Shown here: in pieces, positions 1 through 7,634 of the stretch
Layout of the letters: each line of letters starts with the position of its first letter
How positions within the stretch are numbered: position 1 is the first letter of the stretch
The notes under the pieces: model-generated
Databases searched by the model: none
Seen by the model: the letters and a program-made list of their open reading frames with translations, nothing else
Told to the model about the DNA's origin: nothing
Made by a program: the position numbers and the translations under genes
Origin: Desulfobacteraceae bacterium
GTDB taxonomy: Bacteria > Desulfobacterota > Desulfobacteria > Desulfobacterales > Desulfosalsimonadaceae
NCBI GenBank assembly: GCA_011389515.1
Contig: JAABUA010000033.1
Span: 1 to 36,485 of the forward strand
Direction: 5' to 3'
Length of the DNA: 36,485 bases

Positions 1-755
1 TACTGGCGGGCACCGGCCTGCCGGATATCTGCGGCCTGATCCGCGGCGTCAAACATGGACAGCCCGATGATCCGGATATGCGGCAGCTCGGCATTAATAA
101 TGCGGGTGGCCTCGATTCCGTTCATCTCCGGCATGCTGATATCCATTAGAATAATGTCCGGGTTGATCTCCCGGGCCAGTTTCACCGCCTCTTTTCCATC
201 CGAGGCCTCCCCGATGACATGGATGTCGTCGTAGTTGGACAAAAGCATTGCAAGCCCCTGCCGCATTACGGCATGGTCGTCTACAAGCATGATTTTTAAG
301 GGCGAATCTGTCCACTTTTCCGGCGGGTCATCGGCCGGTCCTGCCATTTTCTCAGCCGGCCCAACCTCCGGAGCTGTCATATATGCACATGCAGGCCCGC
401 CGTTGTTTCCCACCACCATGCAAACCGCCCTGAGATCCCCAACGTTGAAGCTGTGCATGTATGTGCTGTAGGGAATTTTCTCTTTGCCTGCCGGATTAAA
501 ACAAAATCGGGCTGAGGTCTGCTCCTGTAGACGCGTCCGTGCAAGAAGCGCATCTAAGCGGTCCCGGTCATTTTTTTGAACCATATCGGTTATACGTGCC
601 CCTATGATCTGTTCGGGCGAGGCGGCGGCAATGTCTGCAAACCTGCGGTTGCAATAAAGGACCTTGCTGTCTTGCGAGACAACTGCCATCCCCTGATGAA
701 AGTCTGTTCCCTGCTGGAAAATTCCGGTTCCGGCGTTCTTGTAGGTTTCAGTCAT
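1..755 (-). CDS. PAS-receiver signalling protein, C-terminus beyond window
   Basis: The frame is open from an ATG at 755 to the window edge, so the 3' end is missing. Residues 1-110 look like a PAS sensor ([12 protein letters not shown] and a following helix are typical). A short linker leads to a receiver domain from about residue 153, with the acidic pair in [12 protein letters not shown], the phospho-acceptor Asp in [14 protein letters not shown], and the conserved Ser/Thr position in IIGLSMFD. The receiver resembles the NarL/FixJ type, whose members usually end in a LuxR-type helix-turn-helix; that part is not visible. A PAS ahead of a receiver is less common than the reverse order. An in-frame ATG at 767 is an alternative start; neither start has a strong ribosome site. 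No partner kinase lies in the window. Confidence 0.85.
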   Translation of the reverse strand, partial: MTETYKNAGTGIFQQGTDFHQGMAVVSQDSKVLYCNRRFADIAAASPEQIIGARITDMVQKNDRDRLDALLARTRLQEQTSARFCFNPAGKEKIPYSTYMHSFNVGDLRAVCMVVGNNGGPACAYMTAPEVGPAEKMAGPADDPPEKWTDSPLKIMLVDDHAVMRQGLAMLLSNYDDIHVIGEASDGKEAVKLAREINPDIILMDISMPEMNGIEATRIINAELPHIRIIGLSMFDAADQAADIRQAGARQ

Positions 756-795
756 TGATCGTTCCATGTGTTTGATCGGACGTACGACGTGCGCT

Positions 796-823
796 GCGCC
801 GGGCAATGCCCGGGCGCTTTTTT
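796..823 (+). terminator. GC-rich hairpin with T tract
   Basis: A GC-rich stem (796-805 with 807-817, one bulged base) is followed by six T residues at 818-823 on the plus strand, the form of an intrinsic terminator. No plus-strand gene ends just before it, so it may shield the region from antisense transcription, or act in the 5' region of the minus-strand regulator. The rest of 768-1156 holds only the promoter at 956-1082. Confidence 0.45.
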
Positions 824-955
824 GGTCAAGTAAAAATAATCTCAATTTAATGCTTTATAACCGGCATTGGGTTGCGTGTAAACAATTTTTTTCCTTACAT
901 TCTCTTCTTCGTTTGTGACACCGGGAAGGCCGGGAAAAGGCCACATTTGATCACC

Positions 956-1082
956 GGTTACATATGACCTTTTTATTGGGCGGTTACTGGATTCCTGCAA
1001 GTAAATTTCAGCATATTACCCTGAGAAATCAGAACGATGGCGTCATGTTGCCGCAAGCCGGAAACCTGGCACATAACTTGAA
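956..1082 (+). promoter_or_regulatory. Sigma-54-like promoter with upstream palindrome (copy G)
   Basis: TGGCAC-N5-TTGAA lies at 1067-1082. A palindromic GGTTACATATGACC lies at 956-969, centred about 106 bp upstream of the -24 GG. The motif pair is shared with six other sites in the window. The TTGAA begins 79 bp before the DUF2959 start codon. Assignment to sigma-54 is inference: the -24 half fits TGGCAC well, but the -12 half has A where the family normally has C. Confidence 0.6.
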
Positions 1083-1156
1083 TGAAAAGTGGTGGTGGTA
1101 ATTGGTATTTGGTGGTGCCGCCCTTATTTGACACAATTAACTGAAAGGAATTGAAA

Positions 1157-1795
1157 ATGAAAAGAGTAAATCGATGGATGCTATTTATACTGGCCATTGT
1201 CATCATAGCCGCTGCAGGCATGGTGGGCTGTGCCACGACTGGCATGGAGCGTTCAACAAAGGCGCAAACCTCCATGACAGAAATGGACGGCAATATCAAA
1301 TTGCTTCTCGTTCAGTTGGATGCAACAGAGGCGTCGCTCAAAGAACTTGTCAAACCGGATAATTCCAACGTGGAAAAGGCCTTCCGGTTATTTTCGGCAA
1401 ACGTCTCAAAACTGGATCAACTGGAGAGAAACTTTACCAGACAAACCGATGAAATGAATGCCAGAGGCACGGATTATTTTGAGGAGTGGCAGAAAGAAGG
1501 CGATAACTATAAAAACCCGCGGATACAGCAGCTCAGTGAACAACGGCGACGCGAGCTCAGCAGGATATACGGGGACATCGCCACAAACAGCATTGGAGTA
1601 AAGGAGAGGCTCAATTCTTACGTAACTGACCTTAAGGAAATCCAGAAGTATCTTTCAAACGACCTTACGCCAAAGGGCATCCAGGCCATTGCACCACTGA
1701 CCCGTGAAGTAACCAGTAAGAGCAGCGGGCTTACAGATGAGATAAAGGATATTCAAGCGGCGGTTAACAGGGCAAACGCAGCCATGAATCAGTAG
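1157..1795 (+). CDS. DUF2959-like lipoprotein
   Basis: The product has 212 residues. The N-terminus is a lipoprotein signal: basic residues, a hydrophobic run and a lipobox ending GMVGC at about residue 25. The rest is charged and predicted mostly helical. The segment with DYFEEWQKEGDNYKNPRI, the following arginine-rich helix and the KYLSNDLTPKGIQAI motif match my recollection of the DUF2959 family, whose function is unknown. I chose ATG 1157 over TTG 1151 because AAAGGA at 1144-1149 lies seven bases before it. The gene has its own sigma-54-like promoter and ends at a hairpin facing the opposing stress operon. It is probably anchored in the outer or inner membrane facing the periplasm. Confidence 0.85.
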   Translation: MKRVNRWMLFILAIVIIAAAGMVGCATTGMERSTKAQTSMTEMDGNIKLLLVQLDATEASLKELVKPDNSNVEKAFRLFSANVSKLDQLERNFTRQTDEMNARGTDYFEEWQKEGDNYKNPRIQQLSEQRRRELSRIYGDIATNSIGVKERLNSYVTDLKEIQKYLSNDLTPKGIQAIAPLTREVTSKSSGLTDEIKDIQAAVNRANAAMNQ

Positions 1796-1804
1796 CAGGG
1801 ATAC

Positions 1805-1862
1805 GGATACTTTCGGTCCCGGCCGTTTTCGGCAACCGGGAGTATCCAAACATTTTTATTTA
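1805..1862 (+). terminator. Hairpin between convergent genes
   Basis: GGATACT...CCCGG at 1805-1821 pairs with CCGGG-AGTATCC ending at 1847, followed by a T-rich stretch at 1852-1860. It lies between the DUF2959 gene and the last gene of the minus-strand operon and could serve mainly the plus strand. The T tract overlaps the stop codon of the YtxH-like gene. Confidence 0.55.
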
Positions 1863-2122
1863 CACACGCTTTCCTTTGCCGCATTCAAAGATGAGACCAC
1901 GCGGGATTGCCATATCTTTCGGCTCTCCCTGCCCGGGCGGGGTGCCAGCAACAGGCCTGCCGCTGCACCAGCAGCCGCCCCGGAAGCCGATCCCAGCAAA
2001 AGATTCCGGTTTCTGTAGCGCCTTCGCGCTCTTTCATCCTGCTGCTGTCTGTCTATCACCGTATCCGCGATCTGTTTCATCGCCAGTACACAGATACCGG
2101 TTTTCATTACTGTGGTCCACAT
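1856..2122 (-). CDS. YtxH-like small membrane protein
   Basis: The product has 88 residues. It opens with MWTTVMKTG, and around residues 41-60 it has a Gly/Ala-rich membrane segment ending in LLLAPRPGRESR, the hallmark of YtxH-type general stress proteins. The start at 2122 is set by GGGGAGG just upstream and by the matching MW- start of the paralogue at 3202-3495; a longer frame to 2236 lacks a ribosome site. It is the last gene of the probable operon 3835-1856. Function in this family is poorly defined; a membrane-associated stress role is inferred from homologues. Confidence 0.8.
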   Translation of the reverse strand: MWTTVMKTGICVLAMKQIADTVIDRQQQDERARRRYRNRNLLLGSASGAAAGAAAGLLLAPRPGRESRKIWQSRVVSSLNAAKESVCK

Positions 2123-2239
2123 GATGCCTCCCCGAATTTCTATTGTTTTGAACTGATTCCATGTTCCCGGGCCCTCTGCCTGTTTGGTCAGGCAGCCCGG
2201 AAATACCTGCTGAATTTGTTCCCCGGCGGCCGGCACGGG

Positions 2240-2398
2240 TCAGTATTTGGCAACCACCCAAACGGCGTGAACAATTCCCGGAATGTAACCGAGCAGAGTT
2301 AACAAGATGTTGATCCAGAAGTGTTTCCCTATGCCGACCTGTAGAAATACCCCAAGAGGGGGAAAAATGATTGCCAGAAGGATGCGGATTAAGTCCAT
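2240..2398 (-). CDS. Pmp3/YqaE family small membrane protein
   Basis: The product has 52 residues: MDLIRILLAIIFPPLGVF, then KHFWINILLTLLGYIPG and HAVWVV, two transmembrane helices. This is the complete UPF0057 (YqaE/Pmp3) pattern, including the FPPLGV and LGYIPGI.HA signatures. Family members are tiny proteolipids linked to membrane potential and to salt or cold stress in yeast, plants and bacteria. AGGA lies about ten bases before the ATG at 2398. It sits between a YtxH-like gene and a small lipoprotein gene, all on one strand with gaps of 73-117 bases, so cotranscription is likely. Confidence 0.93.
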   Translation of the reverse strand: MDLIRILLAIIFPPLGVFLQVGIGKHFWINILLTLLGYIPGIVHAVWVVAKY

Positions 2399-2471
2399 GG
2401 TTTTGTTTCCTGTTTATGGTTTTTGGCCCCCTGCCTGAAGAACCGTAACGGGGTCAGGAGGCCTGTCAGTT

Positions 2472-2630
2472 TTAGTCTTTACCCTCTTTGTATCCGTCCT
2501 CAAAGCTATCTGCACCCTCTTCTACCTCTTGAGCCCCTTCTCCAGTCCATACACCCATTTGCCTGCACCCTGAAAAACTTGCAAAAGCCAAAATTCCAAC
2601 CATAACGAATATAAAAATTTTCTGTCTCAT
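2472..2630 (-). CDS. Small acidic lipoprotein
   Basis: The product has 52 residues. A signal peptide (MRQKIFIFVMVGILAFASFSGC) ends in a lipobox with Cys22, followed by an acidic tail rich in Glu, Asp and Gly (VEEGADSFEDGYKEGKD). GAGGAG lies upstream of the ATG at 2630. I do not recognise a family; the size and layout recall entericidin-like or other short stress lipoproteins. It is the fourth gene of the probable operon starting at 3835. Confidence 0.8.
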   Translation of the reverse strand: MRQKIFIFVMVGILAFASFSGCRQMGVWTGEGAQEVEEGADSFEDGYKEGKD

Positions 2631-2740
2631 GTGTCTTTCTCCTCGTATAATAATGTTGTTTTTTAAAACCAGGTCAAAAGCCTAAACATTGTCAACGTAT
2701 GCCCCCCCCTGATTTGCATACGAATCCGGAAGCAACCGCG

Positions 2741-3124
2741 CTATTGTTTCTCCTTGTAATACAAATCCACCAGCACTTTGGCGACCTCACCGATAATAAC
2801 CGCGTAGGCACCCAAATTGTCGGTTGTCCGGTTCAGCTTCAACACAGTCTCCCGGGTACTTTCGGTGACCTGATCAACAGCTTGAGCTCCATCACTGACC
2901 AGTTTCCTGACATCGTCGGTGATTGTCCGCGCATTGTCAGAAACAGCCGCAAGGTTGGGGATCATGCGCTTCAGTTCCGCCATGTTCTCTTCCAGGATTT
3001 CGTTTACGCCCTTTAACAACTGATTGAGATTCTTGAGCACCATGGTCGCAAACAGACCGATCCCAATAATTACAACAAACAGAATCATCCAGCCCAGCTG
3101 GGCATAAGTGACCGCGTATTCCAT
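2741..3124 (-). CDS. YtxG/DUF948-like membrane-anchored coiled-coil protein
   Basis: The product has 127 residues. One transmembrane helix (about residues 12-35) is followed by a long helix with heptad-like spacing (LNQLLKGVNEILEEN, then TITDDVRKLVSDGAQAVDQV). This is the layout of DUF948 proteins such as Bacillus YtxG. ATG 3124 was chosen over ATG 3130 because AAGGGG lies six bases before it and would abut the earlier codon. It follows the YtxH-like gene at 3202-3495 by 77 bases; the ytxG-ytxH pairing is known from Firmicute stress operons, which supports the call. Confidence 0.75.
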   Translation of the reverse strand: MEYAVTYAQLGWMILFVVIIGIGLFATMVLKNLNQLLKGVNEILEENMAELKRMIPNLAAVSDNARTITDDVRKLVSDGAQAVDQVTESTRETVLKLNRTTDNLGAYAVIIGEVAKVLVDLYYKEKQ

Positions 3125-3201
3125 GTCCATCCCCTTTTATCAAAGTCCTTCATACCCACTCAAACCCGGCGAGCCTGAGGACGGCGTGGTGTCTTACTGC
3201 T

Positions 3202-3495
3202 TTATTCTCCCTCGGTATATTTTTTTTTTGCCTCAGCACCTTTTTCCTTCAGGTTCTCCACGATTTCACTCGTGCGACTCGCGAGCTTTTCCCGGGTCTC
3301 CCGGCCGGGCCGGGGCGCCACAAGTATGCCTGCAGTCAGCCCCATGGCTGTGCCAACGCTTAAACCGACCAGCAAGTTGATGTTCCGGTCTCTGGCCTCC
3401 TGCTGGGCCCGGATCGTGCGCGACCCGGTAACAATATTTGCGAGTTCCCGAAACGCATAAGCATAACTGCCATATCGAATCACATTATCCCACAT
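3202..3495 (-). CDS. YtxH-like general stress protein
   Basis: The product has 97 residues. The N-terminus (MWDNVIRYGSYAYAF) is followed by a membrane segment around residues 40-62 ending in GILVAPRPGRETREKL, then a charged helix with a Lys/Glu-rich tail. This is the YtxH signature. AAAGGAG lies six bases before the ATG. It is paralogous to the gene at 1856-2122, sharing the MW start and the LAPRPGRE core, which suggests duplication within the operon. Confidence 0.9.
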   Translation of the reverse strand: MWDNVIRYGSYAYAFRELANIVTGSRTIRAQQEARDRNINLLVGLSVGTAMGLTAGILVAPRPGRETREKLASRTSEIVENLKEKGAEAKKKYTEGE

Positions 3496-3640
3496 GTTTG
3501 TCTCCTTTCAGACGCATTAATTATTTATTATCGAATCCAGTTCTGAACTGGCTCTGTTTCCATCAAAGCCGACGTGCGGGCCTTTCCGGATGTCATTCCA
3601 TGCGCGGTTTGCGGGAATGGAAATTGGTACGCGCATCCGC

Positions 3641-3835
3641 TCACTCCACGGCATCCTCTGCTTCTTCACCAACTTCCTCCAATGATTCGCCCGCGTCTTC
3701 ACCGACTTCCTCCATGGTTTCCACCGCCTCCTCGCCGGTCTCTTCAATTCCATTGTCATTGCCGCATCCGAGCGTCCCGATGCTGATTGCACTCAACAAT
3801 GCCAGAATCAAAAAAAGCTTCCTGAAAAATTTCAT
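3641..3835 (-). CDS. Small acidic lipoprotein, first gene of stress operon
   Basis: The product has 64 residues. A signal peptide (MKFFRKLFLILALLSAISIG) leads to a lipobox TLGC with Cys24, followed by a highly acidic tail with a repeating pattern of E-E-V/A-G-E-D/E-A. No family is recognised. A purine-rich GGGGGAGG sits just before the ATG. It is the first gene after the sigma-54-like promoter at 3969-4117, and the five genes behind it follow at 73-145 base gaps with no clear terminator, so it probably leads a six-gene operon. Confidence 0.75.
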   Translation of the reverse strand: MKFFRKLFLILALLSAISIGTLGCGNDNGIEETGEEAVETMEEVGEDAGESLEEVGEEAEDAVE

Positions 3836-3968
3836 GCCTCCCCCTTGTCCAAAGATTGTAAACAGTAGCGATTAATCACAAGCCCTTGCTTTCCCCCTTT
3901 TTTTTGCTGTTTTTTTTCAGTACCCGGAAACGGTTTCCGGCGATTTTTTTGTTCGCTGCTTTCTGTAA

Positions 3969-4117
3969 TTCAATTGTTGTGCCAAAGCGCTGTCTTTCAT
4001 GGTAGATTCACATATAATATTGATTTTTTAGATAGATTTAATTGAAAAAAGGCTATTTGGGACCTCATCCACGTCCAAATAAAGCGGTCAAATATTACCC
4101 ATTGGTCATATAAGACC
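3969..4117 (-). promoter_or_regulatory. Sigma-54-like promoter with upstream palindrome (copy F)
   Basis: On the minus strand TGGCAC-N5-TTGAA occupies 3984-3969. GGTCATATAAGACC lies at 4104-4117, centred 128 bp upstream of the -24 GG, the same distance as in copies A, B and D. The flank beyond the palindrome (a pyrimidine run then CGCACGGAATTG) is shared with copy D at 23452-23471. The promoter would drive the lipoprotein gene starting at 3835 and its operon. Confidence 0.6.
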
Positions 4118-4211
4118 CTTTTTCGCACGGAATTGTCCACCCGTTTTGCCCCTCTTTTTTGACAACCTGACCGCGCTCCCTTATTTTTTTTATACTGATC
4201 TCTCTCCCACC

Positions 4212-4269
4212 TACCAGGATGTTGAAAAACGTCACGAACGAAGCGCAGTCGTTTTTCAACATCCTGGTA
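4212..4269. repeat. Perfect 20-bp inverted repeat
   Basis: Arms 4212-4231 and 4250-4269 are perfectly complementary around an 18-base loop. There is no T tract on either side, so it is more likely a dispersed palindromic element than a simple terminator. It lies in the 502-base divergent gap between the stress operon promoter and the gene at 4338; that gap holds no convincing gene. Confidence 0.8.
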
Positions 4270-4337
4270 AACGCTTTCGTCAACACCGGTTTTTATGGGA
4301 GAGCAACTGAAAAACCAGGCGTAGAGGGGGTTGGTTG

Positions 4338-5420
4338 ATGCTGGAAATCCTGGGCGCAACGGGCAGATGGATAATACTCATCCTCGAGTTCATGATGGCT
4401 GCGGCAACCCTGGCCAGTTATTTCAACCATCCGCACTGGGCGCTTCGAATCTGGGATTTTCCGAGGCTTCAGATAACCATGGTCGCTGCAATATTAGCCG
4501 CGATCTACATGATCGTCTTTTTTAAAGCCGGCTGGATCGACTGGCTCCTGGTGGCATGCCTTTTATTCACACTGGGGGGACAGATTTACAGGATCTATCC
4601 TTATACGCCTGTCGCGCCATCCCCCGTTGAACGCAGCGACGGGGCAGACGCTAGCGCTACCCTGCGGATTGTCATCAGCAATGTGCTAATGAAAAACAAG
4701 CACTATGACCGCTGGATCAAGGTGGTTACCAGGGAGAACCCCGATCTGATCCTGGCCCTGGAAACTGATCGAAACTGGGAGAAGGCACTGGAACATTTGC
4801 AGGAAACTTTTCCCCATTCAATACGACAGGCACAATCGAATACTTACGGAATCCTGCTTTTCTCACGGCTGCCGCTGGAGAATTCCGAAGTTACATTCAT
4901 CGTCGAGGAGGACGTCCCATCGATCCACACGGATATCTTGCTCGAAAACGGCGAACGAATCCGGTTTCATGGAATCCACCCCCGACCGCCGGATCCTACC
5001 AGTGACAAGGGCTCCCTCACTCGTGATGCCGAAATGGTACGAATGGGAAAAAAAGTTCAGGGCAAAGATCGCCCCCGAATAATTGCCGGAGATATGAATG
5101 ACGTGGCATGGTCCAAGACCACGAAGCTTTTCCTGGAACTCAGCGGACTTCTCGACCCCCGCCTGGGCCGCGGGTTCTACAACACCTTTCCAGTTCATTA
5201 CCCTTTTCTACGATTCCCGCTCGACCACGTGTTTCACTCGGACTCATTTCGCCTCATAGAGCTGCGCTTACTGGAATCAGTGGGTTCCGATCACTTCCCG
5301 GTACTCTGTCACCTGAGCTATGAACCCCGGGCGAAAAGGAGTCAGCCAAGCCCGGATGCAGCGGCGGAAGATAAAGAAATGGCACGTGAACGATTGGAAA
5401 AAGCACGCCAAAGAAAATAA
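4338..5420 (+). CDS. Membrane-anchored endonuclease/exonuclease/phosphatase family protein
   Basis: The product has 360 residues. Three hydrophobic segments fill roughly the first 90 residues (MAAATLASYF, TMVAAILAAIYMIVFF, LLVACLLFTLGG). An EEP (DNase I-like) fold follows: the Asn of ISNVLMKN, the metal-binding Glu of LILALETD, the His of FHGIHPRPP, the GDMND motif, LDHVF, and the terminal SDHFPV. The catalytic set looks intact. Substrates in this superfamily include nucleic acids, phospholipids and inositol phosphates, so specificity cannot be read here. The C-terminus is charged and helical. ATG 4338 is preferred over TTG 4335 because AGGGGG lies seven bases ahead. It is divergent from the stress operon. 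Confidence 0.9.
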   Translation: MLEILGATGRWIILILEFMMAAATLASYFNHPHWALRIWDFPRLQITMVAAILAAIYMIVFFKAGWIDWLLVACLLFTLGGQIYRIYPYTPVAPSPVERSDGADASATLRIVISNVLMKNKHYDRWIKVVTRENPDLILALETDRNWEKALEHLQETFPHSIRQAQSNTYGILLFSRLPLENSEVTFIVEEDVPSIHTDILLENGERIRFHGIHPRPPDPTSDKGSLTRDAEMVRMGKKVQGKDRPRIIAGDMNDVAWSKTTKLFLELSGLLDPRLGRGFYNTFPVHYPFLRFPLDHVFHSDSFRLIELRLLESVGSDHFPVLCHLSYEPRAKRSQPSPDAAAEDKEMARERLEKARQRK

Positions 5421-5556
5421 GCGCCGGCCTCCGCTCCATCTCAGCTTGGCTTTCAGTATATCGAAGGATTTCCGCGCCCGCATTCGATACCTTTCCGATC
5501 TTCCATCATTCACTTCAACAAAAAATCCTTCAAAAAAGACCATATTTGGTCGTAGG

Positions 5557-5686
5557 GGTAAAATATGACCTATTTATTGGGTCGTTAATAAAGGCCCCGA
5601 ATGAGTTTTTAAAAGAAATTATCAATATAAATCAATATGATACGCAATACAGCGCTGCGTTTTAAAAACCTGGCACAAAGCTTGAA
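5557..5686 (+). promoter_or_regulatory. Sigma-54-like promoter with upstream palindrome (copy H)
   Basis: TGGCAC-N5-TTGAA is at 5671-5686. A degenerate palindrome GGTAAAATATGACC is at 5557-5570 (about 109 bp from the -24 GG), with a second one, GACCATATTTGGTC, at 5538-5551. The bases just ahead of the -24 element (AATCAATATGATA, then CAGCGCTG) match the reverse complement of copies D and E. It precedes the first PRC-barrel gene by 83 bases. The rest of 5421-5769 shows no gene. Confidence 0.6.
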
Positions 5687-5769
5687 GTAATATAAGACAG
5701 TGTACGGATGAATCGCCGGAAAAGTATTCCGGGGGGGAAAACACATTACAACAAAAGGAGAAACGGATC

Positions 5770-6405
5770 ATGAAGAAAATCAGTGTCACCTTAATCGGGC
5801 TCGCTGCAATGCTGATGCTTCTGGCAGCGCCGATGGTTGCCGGGAAAGCTTCGGCCATGGAGCATGGAGGCAAAAAAGCAAAGGGTTCGGAAAAGGGCGG
5901 GATGACTTCCGCCGGTGAAATGACCGGGCATGATGCCATCCTGGCCAGTTCTCTGATCGACTGGGATGTGCAGGATGCACAAGGCAACAAGATAGGCGAG
6001 GTGTCAGACATTATGATCGGCCCGGACGGAAATGTCGAGTATATTGTGCTGTCTCAGAAAGACGGATTTCTGGGTCTCGGGGAGAAAGACCTCGTGCCGG
6101 TGCCCTGGAGCAAGGTTAACACCGCAAATATCGACAAGGACCAGGATGCCGTGACACTTTCCCTGAGCAAGCAGGACTTGGAGAATGCGCCTTCATTCAA
6201 TGAAGCGGAATGGCAGGCTTTCCTCCGGGGGGAAAAACAACAGGAAGTCCGGGGATATTTCGGAACCGAAGATGATGCCCGCCCGTCAGGACAGGAGCAA
6301 ATGATGAGGGATAAAACCGGTCAGAAATCCGGCATGAACACCGGCGACTCCTATGAAAAGAAGAACGAGGAGACAGAGCGCAAGGGCGGAGAGCGCAAAT
6401 ATTAA
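5770..6405 (+). CDS. Secreted PRC-barrel domain protein (copy 1)
   Basis: The product has 211 residues. A Sec signal (MKKISVTLIGLAAMLMLLAAPMVAGKASA) is followed by a short Gly/Lys-rich linker, then a PRC-barrel domain at about residues 54-125 (ILASSLIDWDVQDAQGN, IGEVSDIMIGPDGNVEYIVLS, then LVPVPWSKV). The tail is hydrophilic. PRC-barrel domains bind proteins or RNA and occur in stress proteins. AAAGGAG precedes the ATG. The copy at 6613-7209 is a close paralogue that lacks the extra 30-odd residues at the C-terminus. Regulation by the promoter at 5557-5686 is inferred. Confidence 0.9.
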   Translation: MKKISVTLIGLAAMLMLLAAPMVAGKASAMEHGGKKAKGSEKGGMTSAGEMTGHDAILASSLIDWDVQDAQGNKIGEVSDIMIGPDGNVEYIVLSQKDGFLGLGEKDLVPVPWSKVNTANIDKDQDAVTLSLSKQDLENAPSFNEAEWQAFLRGEKQQEVRGYFGTEDDARPSGQEQMMRDKTGQKSGMNTGDSYEKKNEETERKGGERKY

Positions 6406-6461
6406 TTCAATTGGCTCATTGCGTATTACTTGGGACAAATCGATAAAAGCATAGAACCGGA

Positions 6462-6491
6462 CCGGATAAAGCCGCACCAGGCTTTATCCGG
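6462..6491 (+). terminator. Hairpin after first PRC-barrel gene
   Basis: A perfect 12-bp stem (6462-6473 with 6480-6491) encloses a 6-base loop. It lacks a strong T tract, so it may stabilise the transcript or end it only partly; the second gene, which lacks its own visible promoter, may depend on read-through. Confidence 0.6.
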
Positions 6492-6612
6492 GCGGTAAAA
6501 ACCCGGGGTATGATGGGCGTTCAACACGCCGGTAAAAAAGACAGTGTATGAATGAATCGCCGGAAAAGTATTCCGGGAACCAAAAAACACATTATAAAAG
6601 GAGAAACTTACC

Positions 6613-7209
6613 ATGAAGAAAATCAGTATCACCTTGATAGGGCTCATTGCAATGCTGATGCTCCTGGCAGTGCCGGTGTATGCCGAGAAAGCCGACGCTT
6701 CCAAAGAAACGAAGTCAACGGAAAAGAGTGTGATGAAGTCCTCTCAGGCACCCGCCGCGAAAGCCAACGCTTCCAAAGAAACGAAGAAGACAACCGACAG
6801 GGGCGCGATGACTTCCGCCGGTCAAATGACCCGGAATGATGCCATTCTGGCCAGTTCTCTGATGGATCTGGAGGTGCACGATGTACAAGGCGACCAGATA
6901 GGTGAGGTGGCTGACATAATGATCGGCCCGGACGGAAATGTCGAGTATATTGTGCTGTCTCAGAAAGACGGATTTCTGGGTTTCGGAGAGACAGACCTCG
7001 TGCCGGTGCCTTGGAGCAAGGTTAACACCGCAAATATTGGTGAGGACCAGGATGCCGTGACACTTTCTCTGAGCAAGCAGGAGTTGGAGAAGGCGCCTGC
7101 ATTCAACGAAGAGGAATGGCAGGCTTTTCTCCGGGGGGAAAAACAACAGGAAGTCCGGGGATATTTCGGAACCGAAGATGATGCCCGCCCGTCAGGACAG
7201 AAATACTAA
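6613..7209 (+). CDS. Secreted PRC-barrel domain protein (copy 2)
   Basis: The product has 198 residues. A Sec signal (MKKISITLIGLIAMLMLLAVPVYA) is followed by a linker that contains an internal repeat (ADASKETKSTEKSVMKSS, then ANASKETKKTTDRGAMTS), and then a PRC-barrel domain nearly identical to that of copy 1 (ILASSLMDLEVHDVQGDQ, then DIMIGPDGNVEYIVLSQKDG). AAAAGGAG lies upstream of the ATG. The C-terminal RGYFGTEDDARPSGQ is shared with copy 1, where an extra tail follows. The close identity of the cores points to a recent duplication. No separate sigma-54-like promoter is seen. Confidence 0.9.
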   Translation: MKKISITLIGLIAMLMLLAVPVYAEKADASKETKSTEKSVMKSSQAPAAKANASKETKKTTDRGAMTSAGQMTRNDAILASSLMDLEVHDVQGDQIGEVADIMIGPDGNVEYIVLSQKDGFLGFGETDLVPVPWSKVNTANIGEDQDAVTLSLSKQELEKAPAFNEEEWQAFLRGEKQQEVRGYFGTEDDARPSGQKY

Positions 7210-7262
7210 CCCTATTCGCTCAGTGCGTATTACTTCGGACAAATCGATAAAAAGTTAAAACA

Positions 7263-7346
7263 CCGGATAAAGCCGTACCAGGCTTTATCCGGGTGGAAAA
7301 AAATCGGGATATCGGCGTTTAACACGCCGGTATCCCGTTTTTTTTA
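7263..7346 (+). terminator. Double hairpin with T tract
   Basis: A perfect 12-bp stem at 7263-7292 is followed by a second stem, 7305-7318 pairing with 7324-7337, and a run of eight T residues from 7338. This is a strong intrinsic terminator closing the PRC-barrel pair. Confidence 0.9.
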
Positions 7347-7634
7347 TGTAACATTTCGTATACCCGGCTGTGACAATTACTGCACAAAAGAGAGCGAAAC
7401 CGTATCCCGCCGATTCCCCCGTTCCGCGTTCTTATATTTTCTCCGTTCCATCTAAATTACTGTTTTTTAACGATATAATCTCATGCTTAAAAATGTGTGC
7501 CCACGTTTCATGAACCACTGGCGCATTCTTTGCTTAGAACTTCGGAGGCGTCCGGAGGCGTATTGTTCGTGTCCGGTCACAAAAGGATCTCCGGGTATGC
7601 CAACGCCTCCAAACAAGAATCTTCATGAGGTTGT
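7347..7634. other. Gene-free intergenic stretch
   Basis: No coding frame is convincing. A TATAAT at 7474-7479 could be a -10 box for the gene at 7635 but lacks a good -35 partner. The stretch GGAGGCGTCCGGAGGCG near 7543-7560 is a short direct repeat. Confidence 0.4.

Larger units (their letters stand above)
5694..7292 (+). repeat. Tandem duplication of a PRC-barrel gene unit
   Basis: Two head-to-tail units of about 0.8 kb begin at 5694 and 6538. Each has a leader with a small hairpin (CCGGAA-N5-TTCCGG at 5716-5732 and 6560-6576), a ribosome site, a PRC-barrel gene and a downstream CCGGATAAAGCC hairpin (6462-6491 and 7263-7292). The sigma-54-like promoter lies only before the first unit. Confidence 0.85.

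Noticed and set aside
1..755. The regulator at the left edge as the activator of the sigma-54-like promoters
   Set aside because: Its receiver looks NarL/FixJ-like and no AAA+ domain is visible in the part present, so there is no support for this role.
3997..4359. A 120-codon minus-strand frame in the divergent gap
   Set aside because: It overlaps promoter copy F, the perfect inverted repeat and the start of the EEP gene; composition is not protein-like and there is no ribosome site.
7474..7479. TATAAT as a promoter for the gene at 7635
   Set aside because: No acceptable -35 box lies 16-18 bases upstream; the match could be chance in AT-rich DNA.
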